Positions 50,606-58,654 of a stretch of 64,000 bases of DNA are shown here, piece by piece. This stretch comes from Novosphingobium sediminicola (GTDB lineage Bacteria > Pseudomonadota > Alphaproteobacteria > Sphingomonadales > Sphingomonadaceae), in assembly GCF_014196525.1 (NCBI RefSeq), contig NZ_JACIDX010000015.1:1-64000 (forward strand), given 5' to 3'. The position numbers and the translations under genes were made by a program. A model generated the notes under the pieces. That model worked only from the letters and a program-made list of their open reading frames with translations, did not search any database and was not told the DNA's origin. Numbering within the stretch: the stretch's first letter is position 1; each line of letters starts with the position of its first letter.

Positions 50606-51946
50606 TCAGGACATGACTGCCATGATGTCGCTCAATGACCCCAGAGCAAAACCGACCGCGATATCGGAAATGCCATAGGGCAACAGCAATTGATCACCCC
50701 CGGTCAGCATCCCGCCGCAACTGTACACCACATTGGGCACATAGCCCGCCCGATCGGCATTTTCCGCCGTCAGAATGGGTTCGGACGAACGGGCGATCAC
50801 CTTGCTGGGATCATCCCGGTCCAACAGACAGCAGCCCAGCGCATATTTGCGCATCGCCCCCACCCCATGCGTGATGACCAGCCAGCCCTCCGGCGTCAGG
50901 ATCGGGCTGCCGCAATTGCCGATCTGGATGAATTCCCAAGGAAACCGGGGCTCCATCAACAAGGTGCCCTCATCATCCCACGTGTCCAGCCAGTTCGAGC
51001 GCAACAGGTAAAGGTTCTTGCCGTCCTGTCGGCCGATCATGCAATATTGCCCGCCGACCTTTTCCGGAAACAGCGCCATACCCTTGTTGCGCCCGGCGCG
51101 CCCCTGAATGGGGGTCAACTGAAACTGGCGAAAATCGCGCGTGCGCAGCAATTCCGAGCGGATCGAACGGCCCGAATAGGCGGTATAGGTGCCCAGCCAT
51201 TCGAAATCGCCGTCGCCATGATCCATCCGCACCAGCCGGAGATCCTCCAGACCATTGGCCTGCTGCTCGGTGATGGGAAAGATCACCGTGTTCGACAGCG
51301 TACTTTCCGGGTGGCACTGGACGGTGACGGTGCAATTGGCATCGTTGCGGGCGCAGGTGTCGGTCCGCTGAACGCTGGTGGCAAAGGCGGATTCGGGCCA
51401 CAACAGAAAACGCCCGTCCGGCTCGATGATGCCTTCGCGAAAGGCGATCGAACTGATGTGCCCCTCGCCCACCGCGCGCAGCGACAGGATGAAGCGCAAG
51501 GCGCCATCCTCCATGCCCGACTGGTTGGGGCTGGGCACGATGGACGGGTTCATCAAAGCCGCCGCCGCATAAGTATATTCATGGCAGAAGAAGGCGCCGA
51601 TCAGCCGACGCCGCGCATCCGAAAGGTCATGCCCATCCAGATGCAGGCTCTCGGCCACCTCGCGATAGCGCGCCTCGAACAAATGCTCTGTCTGCCAATG
51701 GCGATTGCCGAAATCACGGATCACCACATCATATTCATGGGCCACCTGCTCCTCGCTCAGGCCCATGACATCACAAACAAGTCTGAGTGCGCGGCCTTCG
51801 GGCGCGTTGGTGGCCTGCCACCCCAGATGGAAGGGGCGCAGCACCACCCGCGAAGGGTCGGCATGCAGTCTCTGTTCAAGTATGCGCAGCGGACTGCGGG
51901 CGAGACTATCCGGTAGAGTTTCCAAGATCGGTTCCAGCTTTCGCAT
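50606..51946 (-). CDS. Glycoside hydrolase family 130 protein
   Basis: A 446-residue five-bladed beta-propeller enzyme of the GH130 type: GLEDLRLVRM (with the catalytic-region Asp/Arg), YTAYSGRSIRSELLRTRDF, GRAGRNKGMALFPEKVGGQYCMIGRQDGKNLYLL and GNCGSPILTPEGWLVITHGVGAMRKYALG. GH130 members are phosphorylases or hydrolases acting on beta-mannosides; this long-N-terminal form is the kind found beside GT4 genes in alphaproteobacteria. Its start lies 41 bases inside the GT4 gene end, so the two are translated together. It probably trims or recycles a mannose-containing glycan. Confidence 0.8.
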   Translation of the reverse strand: MRKLEPILETLPDSLARSPLRILEQRLHADPSRVVLRPFHLGWQATNAPEGRALRLVCDVMGLSEEQVAHEYDVVIRDFGNRHWQTEHLFEARYREVAESLHLDGHDLSDARRRLIGAFFCHEYTYAAAALMNPSIVPSPNQSGMEDGALRFILSLRAVGEGHISSIAFREGIIEPDGRFLLWPESAFATSVQRTDTCARNDANCTVTVQCHPESTLSNTVIFPITEQQANGLEDLRLVRMDHGDGDFEWLGTYTAYSGRSIRSELLRTRDFRQFQLTPIQGRAGRNKGMALFPEKVGGQYCMIGRQDGKNLYLLRSNWLDTWDDEGTLLMEPRFPWEFIQIGNCGSPILTPEGWLVITHGVGAMRKYALGCCLLDRDDPSKVIARSSEPILTAENADRAGYVPNVVYSCGGMLTGGDQLLLPYGISDIAVGFALGSLSDIMAVMS

Positions 51947-54233
51947 AAGGCCTTGCTTCCCGGTTCATTGCGGCAAGTGCGTAATGGCTCAGATGAAACG
52001 CAAGGATGGACTCCGCGCCGCTGTTTTCATTGCGCCCGCGCGGCGTTACGCCGTCGCAACAGCGCCCGCTGGCGATATCGGCCACCGCCACCCCGCGGTC
52101 ATTGGCGCCAAAGAACCATTGATAAGCCTGATGCGCCTGACGGACCCAAGCCTCGTCACCCGACGCCATCCAGGCCGCGCGCGCCGCCTCGACGGCCGCC
52201 TGCGCTTCAAGCGGTTGCTGATCGAACGGTTTCCAAAGGCCCCGTTGATCGAAACTTTCCGATCCGACCGGGCGAAAGAAACCCTGCGCCGATGTCTGGC
52301 AATCCATGATCCATGCCAGCGTTTCCAGGCCCGCATCGACCCACTCCCGCCGCCCCAGCATCACGCCGCCTTCGATCAGCGCCTGAGACAGGCGCGGATT
52401 GTCATAAGCCAGCCCTTGTTCAAACCACAGCCAATCGGGACGACGATGTATCGTGACAAGGCGCGTCAACGTCTCGCAGGCCAGTGTGATCCGCTCATTG
52501 GCCTGCGCGCTTTGCCACCCGCCGCGCAGCAGCGCGCAGCAGCCCAGCGCCCCAAAGGCCAGCGCGCGCGGCGCATCAAGATCATTGAGGCGAGGCATGA
52601 CATCGTCAACCATCCGCCCGGCCCAATTCCGCAATTCCTGGATCGGACTATGTTCGACGGTATGACCCAAAGCCCATAAAGCGCGTCCGTTGGAATCCTG
52701 CGATCCCACGTCTTCGCACCATTGCCGGTCAAAGCGCATGAAGTTGCGAAAGCGCCTCGCATCCGGGTTCCACGCATGGAAAAGGAAGCCGCCATAGATG
52801 CCGCTCCACCGCATCCGCTCGGCCTGCGTGATGCCCTTGGCCACATTCATCAGCATCAGCGCGCGGGCATTGTCATCGGTGCAATAGCCATGGCGGCGGT
52901 CGGGCACCGGGCCAACGGCATGCTGCAACATGCCGGTGCCATCGCTCATGTTCCATACGGCCGCCAGTTCGGGCACCACGGCCGGTTCGACCCGTTGCGG
53001 ACGCGCGGCCAATGTATTGCGGACAAGATGCGCGCTGGCCCTTGCGAAATGGGGCCATGTTGTGCGCCGCCCGCGTTCATAGGCCCGGCGCTGCAATTCC
53101 AGCAGGCGCTGCGGGCTGAAGAGCAGGTCATTGACCGCCGCCGCAATCGCGTCGGGCGCATTGGGTTCGATCAGGCACCCCACCCCGTCGGCCAGCAATT
53201 CGCGTGCATGAACATAGGGGGTCGAAACGACCGCCTTGCCTAACGCCACGGCATAGCTGAGCGTGCCGGAAGTCGATTGGTCCAGACCGGGATAAGGGCT
53301 GAGGTAGATGTCGCAGCATTCGAGCTGTTCGAGCAGATCCTCGATCGCCAAAAAGCGATTGTCCCATAAGATCGCATGGGAAACGCCCAAAGCCTCGGCC
53401 TGCGCCATCAGCCCCTGTCGATAGCTCTCGCCATCGCGCGCAACCAGCACGGGATGGGTGGCGCCCACGATGCGATAGACCGTATCGGAATGCTCGCGCA
53501 GGATGGCAGGCATGGCGGCGATGGCGGTTTCCAGCCCCTTGCCCGGCCCCAGCAGGCCAAAGGTGGTAAGGACCTTCTTACCCGCCAGCCCCATGCGATG
53601 CTTGGCCTTTTGCGCGGTGCGGAAGGGGCGGTCGGGCGCGCCATGCTCGATCACCTCGATAATGCCGCCCGGCGCGCGATAGGTCGACATCAGCAATTGC
53701 CGCCCCTGTTGCGACATCACCATAACACGCGAACAGCGGCTGAGCAGGTGCTCCATCACGGCACGCTGTCCCGGCGAGGGCTTGGCCAGCACCGTATGGA
53801 ATGTGATCAGAACCGGGGCGGCAAGCCGGTCAACCAGTTCGGAAATCAGCGCTCCGTCCGTGCCGCCGAAAATGCCGAATTCATGCTGAATCCACACCAC
53901 ATCGGCGCAGCTGTCATTGATGGCATGGGCCGCACGCAGATAATCTTCCCGCTTCTGCGCGCCGATGACATGGACATCCTGCGCATAGACCAGCCCGGAA
54001 TCCGGCCCGTCGAGCGCATAGACATCAATATCCATGCCCCCGGCATGCCGCATCAGCTGTTCGCGCACATCGGCGGAAAAAGTGGCAATGCCGCAACTGC
54101 GCGGTGCGTAAGTGCCCACCAGCGCCACGCGCAAACGCCGGGCGCCCATCGAATGACGCAGCAGAAAGGGAACCACTTCGTGGCTGGCGGTCTGTTCGCC
54201 CAACGGTGGATTGCCGGAATTTTGGTCGCCCAT
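51906..54233 (-). CDS. GT4-family glycosyltransferase with C-terminal helical domain
   Basis: A 775-residue protein. Residues about 35-400 are a GT-B glycosyltransferase of family 4 (VGTYAPRSCGIATFSADV; VWIQHEFGIFGG; LGPGKGLETAIAAM; CCDIYLSPYPGLDQSTSGTLSYAVALGKAVVSTPY). Residues about 430-775 form an alpha/alpha-barrel-like segment rich in Trp (YCTDDNARALMLMNVAKG; SQDSNGRALWALGHTVE). GTG/ATG tandem at 54236/54233; ATG 54233 with AGAGG upstream is chosen. The overlapping GH130 gene suggests synthesis and turnover of the same glycan, perhaps a stress-related mannan. Product unknown. Confidence 0.82.
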   Translation of the reverse strand: MGDQNSGNPPLGEQTASHEVVPFLLRHSMGARRLRVALVGTYAPRSCGIATFSADVREQLMRHAGGMDIDVYALDGPDSGLVYAQDVHVIGAQKREDYLRAAHAINDSCADVVWIQHEFGIFGGTDGALISELVDRLAAPVLITFHTVLAKPSPGQRAVMEHLLSRCSRVMVMSQQGRQLLMSTYRAPGGIIEVIEHGAPDRPFRTAQKAKHRMGLAGKKVLTTFGLLGPGKGLETAIAAMPAILREHSDTVYRIVGATHPVLVARDGESYRQGLMAQAEALGVSHAILWDNRFLAIEDLLEQLECCDIYLSPYPGLDQSTSGTLSYAVALGKAVVSTPYVHARELLADGVGCLIEPNAPDAIAAAVNDLLFSPQRLLELQRRAYERGRRTTWPHFARASAHLVRNTLAARPQRVEPAVVPELAAVWNMSDGTGMLQHAVGPVPDRRHGYCTDDNARALMLMNVAKGITQAERMRWSGIYGGFLFHAWNPDARRFRNFMRFDRQWCEDVGSQDSNGRALWALGHTVEHSPIQELRNWAGRMVDDVMPRLNDLDAPRALAFGALGCCALLRGGWQSAQANERITLACETLTRLVTIHRRPDWLWFEQGLAYDNPRLSQALIEGGVMLGRREWVDAGLETLAWIMDCQTSAQGFFRPVGSESFDQRGLWKPFDQQPLEAQAAVEAARAAWMASGDEAWVRQAHQAYQWFFGANDRGVAVADIASGRCCDGVTPRGRNENSGAESILAFHLSHYALAAMNREARPYAKAGTDLGNSTG

Positions 54234-54261
54234 CACGAATGCCTCTTCCCAATCTGGAATT

Positions 54262-54288
54262 TAAATGGACCAGCAACGGATATGTTCC
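54262..54288 (-). promoter_or_regulatory. EcfG-like promoter for the GT4/GH130 genes
   Basis: Minus-strand GGAAC (54288-54284), a 16-base spacer, then CATTTA. It lies 28 bases before the GT4 ATG. The -10 is off-consensus (CATT for CGTT). Confidence 0.5.
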
Positions 54289-54378
54289 GTCAAAGCCCGG
54301 AAAAGTGGTGACGAAAAACGTCGGCGGCGTGCAATATGGGTCCACAACGGATCCATATCGCGGGTGGATCGGTCTGGC

Positions 54379-54525
54379 TCAGCCACGGCCGATCCACCAG
54401 ATCAGCCCCATGCCCACAATGGCCAGCGCCATGCTGATCACCAATATGTAGCGAACCAGATGCGGGGTTGATCCGGCGCGCGCCTTGTTGGTTTCCAGAA
54501 CAATCCGTTCCCCATCCTCTTTCAT
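54379..54525 (-). CDS. Small single-helix membrane protein
   Basis: A 48-residue protein: MKEDGERIVLETNKARAGS, then TPHLVRYILVISMALAIVG and a final WWIGRG. It has one transmembrane helix with a basic juxtamembrane segment and belongs to a recurrent sphingomonad small-protein type (EARAGSTPxxVRYVL). AAAGGAG lies 7 bases before the ATG. It is divergent from the next small stress gene. Function unknown. Confidence 0.7.
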   Translation of the reverse strand: MKEDGERIVLETNKARAGSTPHLVRYILVISMALAIVGMGLIWWIGRG

Positions 54526-54636
54526 GATCATTCTCCTTTCAGCGCCCGCGCTGAGGCGAGCGCGCCCGCATCAAGGCTTGCGCGTGCGCCATGAGGCAGG
54601 CCGTGCATTATCCGGGACATGAATGGCGCCGCGCAT

Positions 54637-54663
54637 CGAACCTCGCCGTGCCGCAACGCTTTC
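54637..54663 (+). promoter_or_regulatory. EcfG-like promoter for the DESFPASD small protein
   Basis: CGAAC (54637-54641), 16 bases, GCTTTC (54658-54663), 41 bases before the ATG at 54705. The -10 hexamer equals that of the CsbD promoter. Confidence 0.5.
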
Positions 54664-54704
54664 CTATGAGGACAAACCGGAACAATCGAAAAGGAGATGC
54701 TGTC

Positions 54705-54944
54705 ATGCGATGGTTGAACAGTGCTTTGGCAATTGTAGGCGTCTATGCTCTTTACCGCTGGCTGATGCCCTATTCGCAGACCGCCCCGGCCGCTTTCGCC
54801 CCGGGCGAGGAAGCACCCGAAAATTTCGTGCAGGTAAGAAACGCCGGACCCGACGCCATGCGTTCGCAGCATGACGAATGGGACAAGGTCGATCAGGCTT
54901 CCGACGAGAGCTTTCCAGCCAGCGACGCGACCGCCAAATATTGA
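54705..54944 (+). CDS. Small membrane-anchored protein with DESFPASD tail
   Basis: A 79-residue protein with an N-terminal hydrophobic helix (LNSALAIVGVYALYRWL), a Pro/Ala-rich linker, and the C-terminal signature KVDQASDESFPASDATAKY. The (D/E)xSDESFPASD motif recurs in many alphaproteobacterial small proteins of unknown role. AAGGAGA lies 7 bases before the ATG. An EcfG-like promoter candidate lies upstream. Confidence 0.7.
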   Translation: MRWLNSALAIVGVYALYRWLMPYSQTAPAAFAPGEEAPENFVQVRNAGPDAMRSQHDEWDKVDQASDESFPASDATAKY

Positions 54945-55083
54945 TAGCAGGGGCCGGACGCGGATCGTTCCCGGATCGCGGATTGCGCCGGGAACCGAGA
55001 CTCGCTCCGGCCTGTCTGTTTGCCCTGCCCTTTTCGACATATCACCCATCATCATCATCCGATCACAGCCATCGGGCGGCAAA

Positions 55084-55109
55084 GGGCCGGCTCCCACAGG
55101 AACCGGCCC
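55084..55109 (-). terminator. Terminator for the hemerythrin/repeat gene
   Basis: On the minus strand GGGCCGGTTCC pairs with GGAGCCGGCCC (one G-T wobble) around TGTG, followed by CTTTGCC. It lies 21 bases past the gene's stop. Confidence 0.7.
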
Positions 55110-55129
55110 GATTGATGATCGCCGCCATA

Positions 55130-55714
55130 TCAGCGACGATTTTCCCAGCCGCGCCGCGCGGCTTCGGAGTGACCGCGCGGATCGCCCGACCATCCCTGAT
55201 GCCGCCCGCCCTGCCGATCATCATCGCGCGATCCGCGTGACGAACTGCGAGAGGAATAACCGCGTTCATCATGATCGCGCGAGCGAGCGTTATCGCGATC
55301 ATTGTCATAGTCCTGATGGCGCGAGGCGCTCCGCTCGTCCCAGCCACGGCGCGATGCCTCGGAATGGCCTTCGGGGTCGCCGTACCATCCGCTGCGGCCG
55401 TGATCGGGATTATCCCAGCCCCGGCGCGGGGCTTCGGAATAGCCTTCGGAATCGCCGGACCAGCCGCCATGGCTGCGATCCCGACCGCTGTATTGACGAT
55501 CATCGTCATCATCGCGGTAACGCTGTTCGCTCCAGCGGCCGTAATCGCGATCGTCATGGTCATCCCGGCCCGACATGCGGCCGCGGCTGACAAAACGTCC
55601 TTCCTCATCGCGCGGACGGTCATTGCTGTGGCGCGACGAGCGATGATCGTCGTCATTCTGGCTGAAATAGCGACCACGTTCGTCGCGATCACGATATTGC
55701 TGATAACTGGCCAT
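55130..55714 (-). CDS. Possible separate product: GHSEAxRRGW-repeat stress protein
   Basis: An internal in-frame ATG at 55714 (MASYQQYRDRDERGRYFSQ) has an ideal AAAGGAG site. The resulting 194-residue protein has the normal N-terminus of stand-alone sphingomonad stress proteins of this repeat type. In the frame shown, no stop separates it from the hemerythrin domain. It may therefore be an alternative product, or the stop between two ancestral genes has been lost. Residues: Arg, Asp, Ser, Gly and Trp dominate, suggesting disorder. Confidence 0.5.
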   Translation of the reverse strand: MASYQQYRDRDERGRYFSQNDDDHRSSRHSNDRPRDEEGRFVSRGRMSGRDDHDDRDYGRWSEQRYRDDDDDRQYSGRDRSHGGWSGDSEGYSEAPRRGWDNPDHGRSGWYGDPEGHSEASRRGWDERSASRHQDYDNDRDNARSRDHDERGYSSRSSSRGSRDDDRQGGRHQGWSGDPRGHSEAARRGWENRR

Positions 55715-56452
55715 TTCCTTCTCCTTTCTATAACGGGATTGGCCCCGTTCTTCTTCATCGCGCCCAAACTGGCGCGTTTCATCCCGGCGAGGGCGCTGCT
55801 GGTCAGCGCGGTCGATGGATATCGGCGGAGTGGCGGCAAGCGGCCCGGCACTTTCAAGCTGGCTGCGCCTTGCGGTAATCCGTCTGGCCAGTTCGGGCGT
55901 GTCGATGCCGCAGGCCTGCGCCTTCTGGAAAATGCCGCCCGCCTGCTCTTCTTCGCAGACATGGTGCCGCACCTGTTCGGCCAACACGCGGAATTTGGCG
56001 TCGCGATAGGGATCGTTCGACCGCCCGTGCATCAGATCGCCTATGAGGATCTTGACGCTGTCATGCTCGACCTGAGCATCATCGAGCGTGTCTTCCTCGG
56101 AAAAATGCTCGCGGCAGGCGGGATAGAAGATCTCCTCTTCGAGGATCGTGTGGATGATCAGCGCCTGCGATACGCGTTCGATGATGTCTGATCGGCGCCG
56201 TTCATCGGCATCTTCATATTGATTGAAGAGTTTTTCGACGGCCCGGTGGTCGGCCATCAACAACGCGCTAACATTTTCGCCCGCCTGAGGCTGCGTCTTC
56301 TTGACTGCCTCGTCGCCGGATTGTTCCTGGCCGGACGCAGACGCGGCTTTGGCTCCGGCGGCGGCATTGGGCTGCTTTCGCCCGACGCTCTGCGCTTTGG
56401 CGGCATCGGCGGTTTTGGATATATCCGACTGTTCGGGCGTGCTGGTAGCCAT
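55130..56452 (-). CDS. Hemerythrin-domain protein fused to a GHSEAxRRGW-repeat protein
   Basis: A 440-residue open frame. Residues 1-60 are Ala/Gln-rich. Residues about 65-220 form a hemerythrin HHE domain (LMADHRAVEKLFNQYEDADE; HTILEEEIFYPACREH; HDSVKILIGDLM; HHVCEEEQAGGIFQKA), with His/Glu ligands for a di-iron site. After residue 246 comes a hydrophilic Arg/Asp/Ser-rich tail. It holds three copies of a GW-GDPxGHSEAxRRGW-type repeat, a common sphingomonad stress-protein motif. Start 56452 has GAGGAGAG 6 bases upstream. A second strong ribosome site (AAAGGAG, 6-base gap) precedes an internal in-frame ATG at 55714, so the tail may also be made alone. Confidence 0.78.
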   Translation of the reverse strand: MATSTPEQSDISKTADAAKAQSVGRKQPNAAAGAKAASASGQEQSGDEAVKKTQPQAGENVSALLMADHRAVEKLFNQYEDADERRRSDIIERVSQALIIHTILEEEIFYPACREHFSEEDTLDDAQVEHDSVKILIGDLMHGRSNDPYRDAKFRVLAEQVRHHVCEEEQAGGIFQKAQACGIDTPELARRITARRSQLESAGPLAATPPISIDRADQQRPRRDETRQFGRDEEERGQSRYRKEKEMASYQQYRDRDERGRYFSQNDDDHRSSRHSNDRPRDEEGRFVSRGRMSGRDDHDDRDYGRWSEQRYRDDDDDRQYSGRDRSHGGWSGDSEGYSEAPRRGWDNPDHGRSGWYGDPEGHSEASRRGWDERSASRHQDYDNDRDNARSRDHDERGYSSRSSSRGSRDDDRQGGRHQGWSGDPRGHSEAARRGWENRR

Positions 56453-56482
56453 CAGGCTCTCCTCTTCTTGGATCAGGAAGAT

Positions 56483-56519
56483 CCGATACCGGCAGGCGGT
56501 TTCGCGCTGCCGGTATCGG
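56483..56519. promoter_or_regulatory. 13-bp inverted repeat in the hemerythrin gene leader
   Basis: CCGATACCGGCAG (56483-56495) is repeated perfectly inverted at 56507-56519 with an 11-base loop. It sits 31-67 bases upstream of the ATG at 56452 on the template side. It could be an operator for a CRP-like or other dimeric regulator, or a leader hairpin. The remaining spacer to 56893 holds no gene. Confidence 0.55.
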
Positions 56520-56893
56520 GGAGAACAGCCGACCGGGATGAACGATCCGCAACACTTGCACAGGTTAGCATGATCCGGCCCGAACCGGCCCCGGATCAAC
56601 GTACCGGCATTTCTGCACGGCTGAACGTCCCCATGGCGGGCTCTTAACATATGTGAATCCGCATGGCTGACTTCGGGTCCACACCGCATAATGAGAGGCG
56701 CAGGATGAAAGGCGCGCAAGGCGAGGACCGCATTCTTCGCAGGCGAGCGCCACGCTTCTGGCGCGTCACCAACCCATCATCGCCCCTCTGACTGTTGAGC
56801 CGCATCCGTTCGCCGACGCCATGCTCAACCCCAATATCTCCGGACGGGCGCCCCGTTCGCCGGGGCAATATGATCAGGTACGGGAGTGTACCA

Positions 56894-57532
56894 ATGACCG
56901 CAGCAAAACTGGAAACGACGCCCACGCGCAATGAGATCCGCCGTCACAAGCATCTGGCGCGTCGCCATGAAAACACCGACCGGATTTTTCGGGTAGAGGA
57001 AGGCTGGGCATGTCAGTATCGCCTACTACCCGATGGACGGCGACAGATCATCGCCCTGTTTCTGCCCGGCGATTATTGCGAGGCGCAATGGGTGCTGACC
57101 GGCCATGCCAACTGGCCGGTGGTGGCTTTGACCGATATGTTCGTGACGGAAATTCCGTTTCGCGATATCCGCGCCCACAGCGGCCACGAATTCGACGGCA
57201 TGAAAAGCATGCTCGGTTCGATCATGCACACTTTGAAAAGCCACGAGAAATGGATCGTCAACCTGGGACGGATGAGCGCCACCGAGCGGATCTGCGCCTT
57301 GCTGCATGATCTTGTTGAGCGGTTGCGCCCCACTGGCAAGGTCGTGTCGGATCACTGCCCGATGCCGCTTACGCAATATGATCTGGCCGATATTGTCGGG
57401 ATTTCCTCGGTACACGTCAATCGCGTGCTCCAGATGCTGCGCGGAGAAGGAGTGATATCGCTGGAGGCAGGACGGCTTGCCCTGCTAAATCCGGCTGAGT
57501 TGCGGCGGCTGGGCGGTCCCGCCCATGCCTGA
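56894..57532 (+). CDS. CRP/FNR-family regulator
   Basis: A 212-residue protein with a shortened sensor domain (RRQIIALFLPGDYCEAQWVL) and a CRP HTH (MPLTQYDLADIVGISSVHVNRVLQMLRGEGVI). There is no FNR Cys cluster. ATG 56894 has GGGAG upstream. It is convergent with another CRP-like gene at 57556; the two resemble each other over the sensor and HTH (PGDxCxxQ...; xxLADxxGxSxVHVNRV). The ligand is unknown. It may respond to the stress or light signals common in this region. Confidence 0.84.
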   Translation: MTAAKLETTPTRNEIRRHKHLARRHENTDRIFRVEEGWACQYRLLPDGRRQIIALFLPGDYCEAQWVLTGHANWPVVALTDMFVTEIPFRDIRAHSGHEFDGMKSMLGSIMHTLKSHEKWIVNLGRMSATERICALLHDLVERLRPTGKVVSDHCPMPLTQYDLADIVGISSVHVNRVLQMLRGEGVISLEAGRLALLNPAELRRLGGPAHA

Positions 57533-57555
57533 GCCGCAGCGGCGCGTGAACAGGC

Positions 57556-58323
57556 TCAAAACGACATTTGCAGATAGTTGGGCCGAAACCCGCATGCCCG
57601 CGCCAGCCGGAACGGATCGGGGATTTCGATGAACTGGTCGCGCCACCGGATCAGATCTTCCCGGCGCATCTGTTTGATGACGCGATTGACATGCACCGCG
57701 CTGACGCCCGCCGCTTCGGCCAGTTCGATCTGTGTCAGGGGACAGAAATAGCCGGTCCCCTGCGTCATGCCCACAGCCTTTAGCCGCAGATACAATTCGC
57801 ATATCAGGCAACCGATGCGCTCGGGCGCGGCACGCGCGCCCAGATTGACCGTCCATTCGCGCTGAATGGCCAGCGAGATCTGCGCATCCATCGCCAGCGC
57901 GCGGCGGATACCGATCGATTCCTGCTCGACCGCATCGAGTTGACCGGGTTGAACCATCGCGCAATGCAGATCGTTGATGGCCGCTATCGAATGGTCCAGC
58001 GGCATGGTCATGATCGCTTGAGGGATGCACAGATCCCCCGGCAGAAGAAAGCCGACGATCTGGCGCCGACCGTTTTCCAGCATCTTGTAACGGGCGGCCC
58101 AGCCCTCCATGACAATCTTGACAAAGACCGGGCGAACGCCCTCGCGGATCATGTCCTGTCCCGCCCCGACATACAGCATCTGTCCGTCGAGCAGAAAATC
58201 CAGCAGTTGTTCATCGCGCATGGTCAGATTGGCATAATGAGCCAGTTTGCGCGAAAAAGGCGGCCCCGGGACGTATCCCGAAGCTCGCCGTGTGTTGGGT
58301 CGTCCATCTTCCGGCTGATCCAT
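57556..58323 (-). CDS. CRP/FNR-family regulator
   Basis: A 255-residue protein with cNMP-binding-like sensor (GQMLYVGAGQDMIREGVRPVFVKIVMEGWAARYKMLENGRRQIVGFLLPGDLC) and CRP HTH (CPLTQIELAEAAGVSAVHVNRVIKQMRREDLI). No FNR-type cysteines are seen. It lies 2 bases after the DUF2171 gene stop, at the end of a four-gene leftward operon with DUF4142, SRPBCC and DUF2171 proteins, which hints that it regulates that operon. Confidence 0.85.
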   Translation of the reverse strand: MDQPEDGRPNTRRASGYVPGPPFSRKLAHYANLTMRDEQLLDFLLDGQMLYVGAGQDMIREGVRPVFVKIVMEGWAARYKMLENGRRQIVGFLLPGDLCIPQAIMTMPLDHSIAAINDLHCAMVQPGQLDAVEQESIGIRRALAMDAQISLAIQREWTVNLGARAAPERIGCLICELYLRLKAVGMTQGTGYFCPLTQIELAEAAGVSAVHVNRVIKQMRREDLIRWRDQFIEIPDPFRLARACGFRPNYLQMSF

Positions 58324-58325
58324 CC

Positions 58326-58643
58326 TCAGGCGTCTCCCCCGCTCCGGCTGCTGTCGGCCAGCGCCTCTCCACCTTCCTCTTCTTCCAGCAGAGCCGCGTT
58401 GGCCGCATTGGCTGAAAGCCGCACCCGGTCCGTTTCAACCGCTGCGATCAGTCCGACCGAGATATAATGGTGGTGGCCGCCGGAACCTTGCGCTGACGAT
58501 GCGCCTTGCCGCCCGGCATGCGATCCGCAGTCGGACAGCGTCATCTTGATCCGGTTGCCTTCGACCCTGTCCACCGTGCCCAGATGCACGTTATCGGCGC
58601 CGACAATGTCCATATGTTCCCTGATTGCGCTCAAATCGGTCAT
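58326..58643 (-). CDS. DUF2171-domain protein
   Basis: A 105-residue protein. Its first half is the DUF2171/PRC-related module: REHMDIVGADNVHLGTVDRVEGNRIKMTLSD, with a short insertion before HHHYISVGLIAAVETDRVRLS. The C-terminal 20 residues are acidic. Start 58643 is chosen from the AGGACAGGA leader; a longer reading overlaps the upstream SRPBCC gene stop. It sits in the DUF4142-SRPBCC-DUF2171-CRP set. Role unknown. Confidence 0.8.
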   Translation of the reverse strand: MTDLSAIREHMDIVGADNVHLGTVDRVEGNRIKMTLSDCGSHAGRQGASSAQGSGGHHHYISVGLIAAVETDRVRLSANAANAALLEEEEGGEALADSSRSGGDA

Positions 58644-58654
58644 GTTCCTGTCCT

